DNA of 64,000 nt from Nocardioides seonyuensis (GTDB lineage: Bacteria; Actinomycetota; Actinomycetes; Propionibacteriales; Nocardioidaceae): contig NZ_CP038436.1 in NCBI RefSeq assembly GCF_004683965.1, forward strand, positions 62,001-126,000. The letters run 5' to 3'. Below are positions 23,988 to 31,985 of this stretch, in pieces. Position 1 is the first letter of the stretch. Each line of letters opens with the position of its first letter. The notes beneath the pieces were generated by a model. It made no database searches. It was given only the letters and a program-made list of their open reading frames with translations, and was not told where the DNA came from. A program made the translations under genes and the position numbers.

Positions 23988-25197
23988 GAGCGAGCCTCTC
24001 CAGCACCGTGGGGTGACTCCCCCACCACCACTGCGACCACGCCGGCGGAGTCGGATCCGCCAGGGCGCGCAGTGCCAGCATCTTCTGCATCTCACCGAAG
24101 GCGACCGGATCACCGGTCGCCTTCAGTGCATCCACGTCGGCGCGTGTCTCGATCCGCCGGCTGATCCCATTCTCCACCGGGGCGGCGACGACCCCGCCCC
24201 ACGCCACGAGGGCGACCAGGAGCGGGACCGCCGCCGCCTCACCGAGCTGCCGCCGGCGCCCCAGGAGCATCGGCAGGAGCCCGGACGCGGCGCCCAGCCC
24301 CAGTGCCCCCAGCGCCGTACCGATCAACACGTCGTCATGGCGCGCGTGAGCGATCTCGTGGGCGACCACCGACACCGCCTGGTCCTGTGGCAGCGACTCC
24401 ACGAGCGTGTCGTAGACGACGACACGCCGCGTCTCGCCGAGGCCGGGGAGGTCCAGCCCCGAGACGTAGGCGTTCAGCGAGGTCGTTCGCCGGGACGCGT
24501 CCGCCACGAGGACGTCGTCGACCGACACACCCTCCCGCTCGGCGACCTCCAGGATCTGGGTGCGCAGGGGGCCGGCCGGGAGGGGTGTGAACGAGTTGAA
24601 CAGTGGCTCCACGACCACGGGGTAGAGCCAGGAACCGGCCACCACGAGCGTCACCATGCAGAGGCTGACGACCGCGGGCCAGGCCCGGCGCCAGCGGCGC
24701 GCTGCGCCGAGCACGACCACGAGCCCGATCGAGGTCGCCGTGATCGACACGGCCTGCCCGACCGCCACGTCCCTGACCCAGGCTGACCACGACTGCGTGG
24801 ACAGGCCGTGCTCCAGCCTGTGCTCATGGGCTGCTGCCGTGAAGGGGAGGGTGAGGACACGCAGGCCGGTCTCGAGCAGTGCCACCGCCAGGACGACCTG
24901 GACGAACCAACGCCCTGGCAGCCGGGCGAACAGTCGCCTGCCGCGGTGCGTGAAGCCGGCGACGCTCACGGCCACGAGGTGCACTGCCAGGGAGCTCCAG
25001 CTCCAGACTCGCGCCCACCACGCGAACGACTCGGCCCGCTCCACCTGTTCGGGAGCGAACACGCTGGCGGCACTCACGGCGTCCGGTGCTCCGCCGGGGA
25101 CCGGGGACCAGGGGACGAGCAGGGCTGACGCCACGAGGAAGCCGACACCGCCGACCGCGAACACCACAGCCCCGACGGTGCGGTCCCCTGTCTTCAT
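23977..25197 (-). CDS. M48 family membrane metallopeptidase (Ste24/HtpX-like), 406 aa
   Basis: Integral-membrane zinc peptidase. About five N-terminal membrane segments (residues 8-30, 62-82, 98-116, 146-165, 175-195), then a cytoplasmic catalytic domain with HEIAH (H280, E281, H284) and the third ligand E350 in RRIETRADVDAL, the Ste24-type arrangement. Two further membrane segments lie between. ATG 25197 overlaps the stop of the preceding peptidase gene (ATGA), placing it last in an operon behind the c-di-AMP riboswitch. Substrate unknown; quality control or processing of membrane proteins by family. Its 3' end overlaps the second pilin gene tail to tail. Confidence 0.9.
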   Translation of the reverse strand: MKTGDRTVGAVVFAVGGVGFLVASALLVPWSPVPGGAPDAVSAASVFAPEQVERAESFAWWARVWSWSSLAVHLVAVSVAGFTHRGRRLFARLPGRWFVQVVLAVALLETGLRVLTLPFTAAAHEHRLEHGLSTQSWSAWVRDVAVGQAVSITATSIGLVVVLGAARRWRRAWPAVVSLCMVTLVVAGSWLYPVVVEPLFNSFTPLPAGPLRTQILEVAEREGVSVDDVLVADASRRTTSLNAYVSGLDLPGLGETRRVVVYDTLVESLPQDQAVSVVAHEIAHARHDDVLIGTALGALGLGAASGLLPMLLGRRRQLGEAAAVPLLVALVAWGGVVAAPVENGISRRIETRADVDALKATGDPVAFGEMQKMLALRALADPTPPAWSQWWWGSHPTVLERLALTG

Positions 25198-26480
25198 CCG
25201 GCCAAGTCTCGCAGGCGGCGACGCCACTCCCGGAGCAGCTCGCCTTGGCGCAGGCCCGCCTGCCTGAGGGCGCGTTCGACAGGCACACCCCGATCGGCTG
25301 CCCGGTAGACGCGGACCAGCCCGCGCTCCCCGAGCCGCTCCGCCACGATGCGACAGGCCAGCCACGCCTGCTCGTAGGCCGCCTGGAGGTCGCCGGCCCG
25401 GCTGTCGAGCTCAGCGGGTCCGGGCAGGTGGTCGGGCACCCCCGATCGCCTGGCCAGCCGGATCGCCCGGGCCAGCGTGGTGCGATCAGGAAGTGCGACA
25501 TCGCGCAGCGCCACGTAGTCCGCGAATCCTTCGAGCAGCCAGACCTGCATCGGGCTGGCTGTCGCGTCAGTGGCCAGATGGGTCAGCTCGTGGCTCATCA
25601 CGACCTGTGCACCGGCCGGCCGTAGGTCATCGCTCACGTCAGGGTTGACGAAGACGTGGGCGGGTGTGCGCGTGCCGGCCGGAGCACCGACGGCGGCCGT
25701 CACGGCCGCGATCGAGCCATGGGTGCCGGGCTCCGTACCCAGGGCCTCGTCCAGGGCGGCAGCACTCGCGGGGACCTCGACCACGACCCGCGGTCGCCAC
25801 CGCGGCAGCATGCGCCGTACGACGTGTATGCCGACGTCTACCCGGCGCGCGACCCGGCGCGCCTGGACGGCACTTCCGGCCACCAGCACGACGCGCTTGT
25901 CGTTGCCCGCCACCTGAATCGGCCCGGTCAGCCACACGGGAGTACGTCGTCCCCTCGCCGGCTGGTCTCCTCCGAACTGGACGATCCCCGTGTCCGCGCC
26001 GGCCCCGCCGAGGTGCACGAGCACCTCGGCTCGCGCCGGGACACCGTCGAACCCCGCGAACCGCCAGGTCAGCTCGACCGCGGCGGCCCACGAGCCGTCA
26101 GGGCTGACGGCACCGACCGCGTCCACGTAGCGGGCCGAGAAGTCGCTGACCGCCAGCTTCTCGGCGTTGCCCACCAAGGCTGCCAGGAGCTCGGCTGCGT
26201 CGACGTTCCCGGGCGGGGCCGCGTCGCGGGCCAGGCCTGGGTCGCGTTCATCGACGGCCTCGACGAAGCGGCGCAGGGCTGTGGATGCTGCGGCGGGCGA
26301 GGGCCCACCTGTCGTGAGGCCAGGCGGGTCGGCTCGTCGCCGCTCGTCCTGGAGGACCAGCGCGATCAACATCGCGGCGACCAGGGCCACGGACAGCGCC
26401 AGCGCCGATCTTGGGCCGACCGCCCGCAGGAGCGGGCGACCGGTCTTCGTGCTCGGGGCGTCAGCCAGGACGGACCGCAC
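25194..26480 (-). CDS. Membrane-anchored Peptidase_MA-like metallopeptidase, 428 aa
   Basis: Predicted gluzincin-type zinc peptidase outside the membrane. One membrane segment (about residues 26-44) is followed by a domain of unclear type (about 60-190), then the catalytic region VVMSHELTHLATD (H297, E298, H301) and WLLEGFADYVAL (E317), as in the Peptidase_MA-like family. GTG at 26480 gives the only start before the anchor; it overlaps the NlpC/P60 stop by 20 bp, so translation is coupled. Middle gene of a three-peptidase operon. Substrate not known; cell-wall or surface proteins are a reasonable guess. Confidence 0.82.
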   Translation of the reverse strand: MRSVLADAPSTKTGRPLLRAVGPRSALALSVALVAAMLIALVLQDERRRADPPGLTTGGPSPAAASTALRRFVEAVDERDPGLARDAAPPGNVDAAELLAALVGNAEKLAVSDFSARYVDAVGAVSPDGSWAAAVELTWRFAGFDGVPARAEVLVHLGGAGADTGIVQFGGDQPARGRRTPVWLTGPIQVAGNDKRVVLVAGSAVQARRVARRVDVGIHVVRRMLPRWRPRVVVEVPASAAALDEALGTEPGTHGSIAAVTAAVGAPAGTRTPAHVFVNPDVSDDLRPAGAQVVMSHELTHLATDATASPMQVWLLEGFADYVALRDVALPDRTTLARAIRLARRSGVPDHLPGPAELDSRAGDLQAAYEQAWLACRIVAERLGERGLVRVYRAADRGVPVERALRQAGLRQGELLREWRRRLRDLAG

Positions 26481-27447
26481 CCACGTAGGGCATGGAGTAG
26501 AGGCCGGAGACGGCCACGCCGGTGCCGGGGTTGGCGGCGTGCACGATCATGCCGTTGCCGATGTAGATCCCGACGTGGCTGATGGGGCTGTAGTAGAACA
26601 CCAGGTCACCGGGCTGCAGGTCGCTGGCGGCGACGTGGGGACCTGAGGAGTACTGGGCGCTGGAGGAGTGGGGCAGCGCGACACCCGCCTGGGCCCAGGC
26701 GCGCATGGTCAGGCCGCTGCAGTCGAAGGCGCTCTCGCCCATCGCGCCGTAGACGTAGGCGTCGCCGACCTGGGCGAGTGCGTAGGACACGGCTGCGCCG
26801 GCGCGACCCGAGGCCGGGACGTTGGTGGGAAGCCGCGTGGAGGTGGAGCGGGAGGTGAGGCGTTCGCGCTCCTCAGCCTCCAGGTCGTCGAGGAGGGACT
26901 CGGCCTCGGCCAGCTTGGCGTCGACCTCCCGCTGCTCCTCGTCGAGCTGCTCGGTGAGCTCGGCGATCTCGGCCGCGCGGTCGTCGGTGGCCTCCTGGCG
27001 GATCTCCAGGGCCTCGAGCTCGACGCGGTAGTCATCGAGCATCGACTGCTGCAGGTCGTCGAAGGACGACATCGTCGAGAGCGTGCCCAAGAAGGCGTCG
27101 GGGTCGTCCGCGACGACGACCTGGCTCACCGTGGAGAGGCCTTCGCCCTGGATCTGCCGCACGACCGCGTCGCTGACCTGGGAGCGAATGGACTCGAGGC
27201 GGTTGCTCTGGCGGCGCTGGTCGGCCTTGAGGTCGGCCGAGTCCTTGCGCAACCCGGCCAGGTCGAGCTTGGCGTCGTGGAACCGCTCCTGGGCCTGCTC
27301 GGCCTGGTGGTAGAGGCTCTCGACCCTCGCCTCGACATCCTGGATGTCGGGGTCGGCCTGGGCGGGGGCCACGGGAACGAGGGCAGCGGCACTGATCGCG
27401 GTCAGGCCGAGTGCGGTGGCGCTGAGACGCTTGCGGGCGAAAGCCAC
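26461..27447 (-). CDS. NlpC/P60 peptidoglycan endopeptidase with coiled coil (RipA-like), 328 aa
   Basis: Secreted D,L-endopeptidase cutting peptidoglycan stem peptides. Signal peptide 1-31 (ends VAPAQA); coiled-coil region about 33-195, as in RipA-type enzymes where it holds the enzyme inactive; Ser/Thr linker; NlpC/P60 domain about 215-328 with catalytic C243 (AFDCSGLT), H291 (SHVGIYIG) and H303. GTG start at 27447 with AAGGAG upstream. A c-di-AMP riboswitch precedes it, the usual control for actinobacterial wall hydrolases, and should tie wall cleavage to c-di-AMP and osmotic state. First gene of the operon with two metallopeptidases. Confidence 0.95.
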   Translation of the reverse strand: MAFARKRLSATALGLTAISAAALVPVAPAQADPDIQDVEARVESLYHQAEQAQERFHDAKLDLAGLRKDSADLKADQRRQSNRLESIRSQVSDAVVRQIQGEGLSTVSQVVVADDPDAFLGTLSTMSSFDDLQQSMLDDYRVELEALEIRQEATDDRAAEIAELTEQLDEEQREVDAKLAEAESLLDDLEAEERERLTSRSTSTRLPTNVPASGRAGAAVSYALAQVGDAYVYGAMGESAFDCSGLTMRAWAQAGVALPHSSSAQYSSGPHVAASDLQPGDLVFYYSPISHVGIYIGNGMIVHAANPGTGVAVSGLYSMPYVGAVRPG

Positions 27448-27470
27448 GAGCGGGGGTACTCCTTGGGGTG

Positions 27471-27645
27471 TCGTACGCCTACCGGGTGAGCTGACGGGTT
27501 CGGCACGACTGTCCTACCCCTGCTCCACACGCCGCTCGCGCAACGTGCCTCACAGGGGATTCACCCCAGGGGGAAGTGTGGTTCCCCGGCTCACCGGCCG
27601 CGGGTGCTTCGGGGGCTGCGGACGGTGACTCGGCGCGGCTCCCGC
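27471..27645 (-). ncRNA. c-di-AMP riboswitch (ydaO/yuaA type)
   Basis: On the minus strand the leader shows the hallmark blocks in order: GAGCCGCGCCGAGTC, CCGGGGAACC, CTGGGGTGAATCCCC, and near the 3' end CCGAACCCGTCAGCTCACC then GGTAGGCG. These match the ydaO-type aptamer as found before actinobacterial NlpC/P60 genes. High c-di-AMP normally turns expression off. The aptamer ends about 24 nt before the start codon, close to the AAGGAG, so control could be translational or by termination. It fills most of the 308-bp gap 27448-27755. Confidence 0.92.
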
Positions 27646-27683
27646 GCGGGCCCTGGTGACCCACTTCCACGGAAGCCACGGCA

Positions 27684-27713
27684 AGACTAGACCGGGGAGG
27701 GTGGTGCCGCCAA
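27684..27713 (-). promoter_or_regulatory. Promoter of the riboswitch-controlled peptidase operon
   Basis: -35 TTGGCG (27708-27713), 18-nt spacer, -10 TAGTCT (27684-27689). Transcription would start about 30 nt before the aptamer. Confidence 0.6.
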
Positions 27714-27755
27714 TCTTTGCCCACATCTGGTGGAAGGTGTCGCATCACTCACTGT

Positions 27756-27961
27756 TCACGCCGACTCCACCACGGGGCCCGGAACGGGCTCGACCAGCCG
27801 CAGCGGAGGCACCAGCCCGCCCTCGGCGAGCGCCTCGAGCGCGCGCAGCTCGTCGTCGTCGATGGTCAGCTCGGGAGGGGGCCGAGCAGGACGGTCACGA
27901 CACAGTCGTGGCAGGCCAGCCCTCGCACCACACAGGTGTCACAGTCGATCCTTGTCGTCAT
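27756..27961 (-). pseudogene. Small CxxC zinc-type protein interrupted by a frameshift
   Basis: From ATG 27961 the frame reads MTTRIDCDTCVVRG then LACHDCVVTVLLGP and hits TGA at 27866 after 31 residues. Cys 7, 10, 17 and 20 form two CxxC pairs. Shifting back one base at the C5 run (27877-27881 on the plus strand) opens a continuation containing ELTIDDDELRALEALAEGG and LVPPLRLVEP, ending at TGA 27756. The joined product of about 68 residues looks like one conserved small protein; I believe relatives exist in actinobacteria. Either a single-base deletion, a sequencing error in a homopolymer, or -1 frameshifting. Lies just upstream of the NlpC promoter. Confidence 0.65.
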
Positions 27962-28034
27962 GCCGGAACGGTGACAGGCGCCACCGACAGCGGCCTCAGC
28001 ACAGGCCCGGCCCCGGCGTGTCACCGCGTCGATG

Positions 28035-29285
28035 TCAGGAGCTGACGAGAGCGACGAGGGACTCCGACCCGACGGTCCGCGCGCCCTCTCGCCGGACCGA
28101 GCTCGCCAGCTCCTGGTCGTTCGTCACGACCACGACGACCCTTCCCGTCGGCTCCGCAGCCACGAGGCGACGGATGACGTCGTCGGCGATCACGCCGGGT
28201 GGGCTGTAGACCACCTTCACACCGCGGGGAGTCGGCAGCACAGGACGATTGGTCGAGGACGCTGCATCGAACACCACGGTGGTCTCGGCGCCGGTGCGCG
28301 CCACGAGGGGCGCCAGGGCGGCGACCAGGCGGCTGCGTTGTGACTCCAGGGTGGCTGATTCCCACGCGGTCTTGGTGACGTTGTAGCCGTCTATGAGCAA
28401 CCGCGAGTGCGGGAGCATGAGCACCTGCTCGAGCGCCGCGGGGCCCGAGGGAGCCGAGGTCGAGCGGATGGCGTGCTGTCCGGCCAGCTCCGCCTCGATG
28501 GCGCTTCCCGGAGCACCCTCGACACTGGGGATCGCAAGCTCACGACGCAGCCCCGACGCGGCATCCACGAGGGTGTCCAGGAGCAGCCTGGCGCGCAGGG
28601 TGGCCGAGTCCTTGTCCGACTTCGTCCCCTGTCGTGACGAGGCCAGCTCGGCGCTCGCCGCCTCCAGCTGGACGCGAAGGCGACGACTCTCTGCCTCCGC
28701 TGCCCGCACGGCCGACTCCGCGGACCGGACGGCCTCGTCGAGCGCAGCCTCGGCTGCGGCCCGCGCCTGCTCTGCGACCCGGAGGGCTTGTCTGGTCTCG
28801 CCGAGCCTGCGTCGCAGCGTCGAGTTCGCGGCCTTCGCCTCGTCGAGCCGTGCCTTGTGCTCGACTCGTCTCGCGTGCAGGTCGTCCTGCAGCGAGGCGA
28901 CCTGGGCGCTGAGTCGCTCGACCTGCTCGGCCTCGTGGCCGGGGGACGCGTCCTGCTGCTCGAGGCGGAGGACAGTGTCGGCGACGGTCTCCTCCCATCC
29001 GTCGGGGCGTCCGAGCCACGCCCGGCCCGCCGTGTCGACCGGGTCGTCGGGAACGACCGGGCTCGCCGCGACCTGGGTGGCGGCGTGACGTCTGAAGTCG
29101 TCGTCCGCGAGCGCCGTCGCGATGGCTGCCCCGCCCAGGCGTGCGCGGCGCGGCGGCGCGAACGCCGAGACCTTGCGGAGGGTGGGAGGCAGCGGCGTGA
29201 TGACCGGCAACGCGTCGGCGACCAGGGAAAGGATCCTCAGCCGCACCCGCTCCGGGAGCTCTTCCAGTGCTGGTCCGCCGGACAT
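28035..29285 (-). CDS. NYN-domain (YacP-like PIN/RNase) protein, 416 aa
   Basis: The C-terminal third (about residues 285-416) is a NYN domain of the PIN-like nuclease fold: LLIDGYNVTKTAW with a metal-binding Asp, ETTVVFDAASS, and VVVVTNDQELASSVRREGA. The N-terminal part is helical (about 1-110), followed by a long coiled coil (about 115-235). Family members are thought to cleave RNA; in Bacillus the related YacP/Rae1 acts at the ribosome. No partner is evident. ATG 29285 with GAGAGG about 9 nt upstream is chosen over a longer frame to 29351. It follows the zinc-ribbon gene by 13 nt and may share its operon. Confidence 0.85.
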   Translation of the reverse strand: MSGGPALEELPERVRLRILSLVADALPVITPLPPTLRKVSAFAPPRRARLGGAAIATALADDDFRRHAATQVAASPVVPDDPVDTAGRAWLGRPDGWEETVADTVLRLEQQDASPGHEAEQVERLSAQVASLQDDLHARRVEHKARLDEAKAANSTLRRRLGETRQALRVAEQARAAAEAALDEAVRSAESAVRAAEAESRRLRVQLEAASAELASSRQGTKSDKDSATLRARLLLDTLVDAASGLRRELAIPSVEGAPGSAIEAELAGQHAIRSTSAPSGPAALEQVLMLPHSRLLIDGYNVTKTAWESATLESQRSRLVAALAPLVARTGAETTVVFDAASSTNRPVLPTPRGVKVVYSPPGVIADDVIRRLVAAEPTGRVVVVVTNDQELASSVRREGARTVGSESLVALVSS

Positions 29286-29298
29286 CGCCGACGACCTC

Positions 29299-29586
29299 TC
29301 AGGCCCCGGCCGGGTCCGCGGAAGGGTCGGTGGACGCGTCGGCGCTGGCACGATCGACCAGCTCGATCGCGTCGTCGCGACCGCACCAGCGGCAGCTGAT
29401 GGACTCGACCGACTCCGCGTGGACGTTCTCCTCCTCCACGCGATGGTCCCCGGCCAGGTCGAGGTGCCAGTACTGGGTGGTCCGGCGCGACACCGTCACG
29501 TCGAAGCGCGTGAGGTTGCCACAGCCGCCGCAGCGCCAACGCTCCCCCTCGGTGGGAAGTCGAAGGGCGGCGGTCTGTTCGCTCAC
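29299..29586 (-). CDS. Small zinc-ribbon protein, 95 aa
   Basis: Two Cys pairs, CGGCGN (about residues 20-25) and CRWCGR (about 65-70), separated by a beta-rich segment with RTTQYWHLD: a likely zinc ribbon. Acidic Ala/Asp-rich tail. GTG start at 29586 with GAGGAG about 8 nt upstream. Related small proteins sit next to the DnaQ/UvrC-like gene in other actinobacteria as far as I recall; function unknown. The NYN gene follows closely. Confidence 0.8.
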   Translation of the reverse strand: MSEQTAALRLPTEGERWRCGGCGNLTRFDVTVSRRTTQYWHLDLAGDHRVEEENVHAESVESISCRWCGRDDAIELVDRASADASTDPSADPAGA

Positions 29587-29675
29587 GGGCACTCCTCGAG
29601 ATGGTTCGTGTTCAGCAGGACGATTCCAGTCCCAGCGTAGTGCGAGTCCAACCGCCCGATGTCGGAACCCACGTC

Positions 29676-29681
29676 TAGCGT
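29676..29681 (+). promoter_or_regulatory. Leaderless -10 box TAGCGT
   Basis: TAGCGT ends 7 nt before the ATG at 29689. Confidence 0.5.
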
Positions 29682-29688
29682 CAGCCAC

Positions 29689-31494
29689 ATGAGCACCACC
29701 TCCCTCGACCCGCAGGCCCGCGCTGGCGGCGGGTCGCTGACGCGGTGGGAGGCCCAGCGAAGCTTCGACGAGCTCGGCCGGCCGTTGAGGGACCTGACGT
29801 TCTGCGTGGTCGACCTCGAGACCACCGGCGGCTCCGCCGCGGGCGGATCGATGATCACCGAGATCGGTGCTGTGAAGGTCCGCAGCGGCGAGGTGCTCGG
29901 GGAGTTCCAGACCTTGGTCAACCCGCACGCCGAGATCCCGCCGTTCATCGCCGTCCTGACGGGCATCACCAACTCGATGGTGCACGACGCTCCACCCATC
30001 GAGTCGGCCCTTCCCGCGTTCCTGGAGTTCGCCGCAGGGTGCGTGCTCGTGGCGCACAACGCTCCCTTCGACGTCGGCTTCCTCAAGCACTTCGCGGCGC
30101 AGCAGGGTCGGCCCTGGCCGAAGTTCGAGGTCCTCGACACCGCCAAGCTCGCCCGGCGGGTGATCACCCGCGACGACGCCCCCAACTGCAAGCTCTCCTC
30201 GCTGGCGCAGCTGTTCAACTCCACCACCACCCCCAACCACCGCGCGCTCGCCGATGCTCGAGCCACCGTCGACGTCCTTCACGGCCTGATGGAGCGGCTC
30301 GGGGGGCTCGGTGTCCACACGCTCGAGGAGCTGCAGACGTTCTCGTCGCGGGTGACCACTGCGCAGCGGCGCAAGCGTCACCTGGCCGAGTCCCTCCCCC
30401 ACGCTCCGGGCGTCTACCTGTTCCGCGACGCCCGCGGCACGGTCCTCTACATCGGCACGTCACGCGACCTGCGCACGCGGGTGCGCACCTACTTCACCGC
30501 CTCCGAGACCAGGTCCCGGATGGGCGAGATGGTCGGGCTGGCCGAGAGCGTCACCGGGATCGAGTGCGCCACTCCGCTGGAGGCAGAGGTGCGCGAGCTG
30601 CGGCTCATCGCCGAGCACAAGCCTCGCTACAACCGCCGTTCCCGCTTCCCCGAGAAGATGCACTTCCTCAAGCTGACACGCGAGACATGGCCACGGCTGT
30701 CCCTGGTCCGCCAGGTGCTCGACGACGGCGCCGACTACCTCGGACCCTTCTCGTCGAAGAAGACGGCCGAGAAGTGCCTGGCCGCCCTCCACGACACCTT
30801 CCCCGTGCGCCAGTGCGGGGGTCGGCTCCCGCGCCAGCCCTCCGGGTCGCCGTGCGTGCTCGCCGAGATGGGGCGATGCCTGTCTCCTTGTGACGGCAGC
30901 GTCGAGCCGACCGTCTACGCGGCGGTGGTGCAGCGCCTGAGGTCGACCTTGTTGCGCCGTCCCGATGAGGTGGTCGAGGCCATCAACGAGCGCATGAGCG
31001 CACTCGCGGCCCTAGAGCGCTTCGAGGAGGCGAGCATCCACCGCGATCGGCTGGCGACGTTCGTGCGCTCAGCCGCCCGGACCCAGCGCCTCTCCGCGCT
31101 GACCTCCTGCCCTGAGATCGTCGCCGCCCGACGAGACGACGGCGGACGTTGGGCGGTCCACGTGATCAGGTTCGGCCGGCTTGCAGCGGCCGGCACCATC
31201 CCTCCGGGCGGCGACGCGCACGCGTTCGTCCGCGAGCTGCGGGCCAGCGCCGAGACCGTGTCCGCAGGCCCCGGGCCCGTGCCCGTCGCCAGTGCCGAGG
31301 AGACCGAGCGGATCCTTCGCTGGCTGGAGTCCCCCGGTGTGCGCCTGGTCGACGTCGAGGGCGAGTGGACGTGTCCCGTGGCGGGAGCCGCCCGACACCT
31401 CGATCTCTACGACGCGGCCACCCGCTCGAGACTGACGGTCGTGCCCTTCGACGAGCAGCGCCTCCCGAGCCCGGCGCACCGACCGGCCCGCTGA
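29689..31494 (+). CDS. DEDD exonuclease / GIY-YIG (UvrC-like, Cho-like) nuclease, 601 aa
   Basis: Fusion of a DnaQ-like 3'-5' exonuclease (about residues 35-205: FCVVDLETTGG, CVLVAHNAPFDVGFL, HRALADARATVDVL) with a UvrC-type GIY-YIG endonuclease (about 235-330: GVYLFRDARG, VLYIGTSRDLRTRVRTYF). A UvrC-like Cys region GRCLSPCDG and helical part follow. It lacks the UvrC RNase H-like and HhH half, so it resembles Cho-type incision enzymes. Probable role in nucleotide excision repair or DNA processing. ATG 29689 is chosen over ATG 29659 because TAGCGT ends 7 nt before it. Convergent with the AsnC-type gene; a palindromic repeat lies between. Confidence 0.92.
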   Translation: MSTTSLDPQARAGGGSLTRWEAQRSFDELGRPLRDLTFCVVDLETTGGSAAGGSMITEIGAVKVRSGEVLGEFQTLVNPHAEIPPFIAVLTGITNSMVHDAPPIESALPAFLEFAAGCVLVAHNAPFDVGFLKHFAAQQGRPWPKFEVLDTAKLARRVITRDDAPNCKLSSLAQLFNSTTTPNHRALADARATVDVLHGLMERLGGLGVHTLEELQTFSSRVTTAQRRKRHLAESLPHAPGVYLFRDARGTVLYIGTSRDLRTRVRTYFTASETRSRMGEMVGLAESVTGIECATPLEAEVRELRLIAEHKPRYNRRSRFPEKMHFLKLTRETWPRLSLVRQVLDDGADYLGPFSSKKTAEKCLAALHDTFPVRQCGGRLPRQPSGSPCVLAEMGRCLSPCDGSVEPTVYAAVVQRLRSTLLRRPDEVVEAINERMSALAALERFEEASIHRDRLATFVRSAARTQRLSALTSCPEIVAARRDDGGRWAVHVIRFGRLAAAGTIPPGGDAHAFVRELRASAETVSAGPGPVPVASAEETERILRWLESPGVRLVDVEGEWTCPVAGAARHLDLYDAATRSRLTVVPFDEQRLPSPAHRPAR

Positions 31495-31506
31495 CAAGCC
31501 TTCGCC

Positions 31507-31539
31507 GGTTGAGGAAGCACGGAGTGCTGTCTCGAAACC
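31507..31539. repeat. 33-bp palindromic repeat, copy 2
   Basis: Starts GGTTGAGG and ends CTCGAAACC, with inner hairpin AGCAC-GGA-GTGCT. Between two convergent genes, where it could also end transcription. Related to 6689-6721 at 27 of 33 positions. Confidence 0.8.
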
Positions 31540-31547
31540 AGGTCGGG

Positions 31548-31826
31548 TCAGTCGAGACCGAGGGAGAAGGCCGACTCGAGGTCGTGGCGCGAGTAGGTGC
31601 GGAACGCGATGTGGGTCTCGGTCTCCAGGACACCCGCGACCTTGTTGAGGCTGTCTGCCACCACCGAGGCGACCTCCTCGTGCTCGCGCACCCGCACCAG
31701 CGCGATCAGGTCGATCTGCCCGGTCACCGAGTAGACCTCACTGACTCCCTCCAACGCGGCGATCTGCTCGGCCACCTCGGGGATGCGGGCGACGTCGGCC
31801 TTCACGAAGACGATGGCGGTGATCAT
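31548..31826 (-). CDS. Lrp/AsnC-type ligand-binding (RAM domain) protein, 92 aa
   Basis: Single RAM/AsnC-C domain without a DNA-binding region: VFVKADVARIPEVAEQIAAL, EGVSEVYSVTGQIDLIALVR and the closing ETHIAFRTYS are the domain's characteristic strands. Such stand-alone proteins may bind amino acids and modulate full-length Lrp regulators. Full length for this class. Found close to trpD and the cytochrome oxidase genes in many actinobacteria. The start is ATG at 31826. No partner visible here. Confidence 0.92.
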   Translation of the reverse strand: MITAIVFVKADVARIPEVAEQIAALEGVSEVYSVTGQIDLIALVRVREHEEVASVVADSLNKVAGVLETETHIAFRTYSRHDLESAFSLGLD

Positions 31827-31869
31827 GGAGACACGCTAGCGCCCTGCCCGCCGCCAACGCTGCGAGCCC

Positions 31870-31890
31870 GATCGGTTCGACCCTCTAGTC
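31870..31890 (+). promoter_or_regulatory. Putative surface-regulon operator, copy 4 (giant surface protein)
   Basis: GATCGG (31870-31875), 9-nt spacer, CTAGTC (31885-31890), then ATTTCGAA, 95 nt before the start of the 1473-residue protein. Same arrangement as before tadE and cpaB. Confidence 0.5.
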
Positions 31891-31985
31891 ATTTCGAACT
31901 ATGCGGTGACCATTTCTTCACCGGCACGAGCCATATCGACCTAGCGTGTCACGGTCAGAGCAACGCCCTATGAGGGGAAATCGGG

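Noticed and set aside
23977..25197. M48 peptidase as the missing prepilin peptidase
   Set aside because: It has HEIAH zinc chemistry; TadV/CpaA prepilin peptidases are aspartic proteases. It belongs to the riboswitch operon on the other strand.
27866..27961. A complete 31-residue Cys-rich peptide gene
   Set aside because: The sequence beyond the stop continues in the -1 frame as coherent protein, so a broken or frameshifted longer gene is the better reading.
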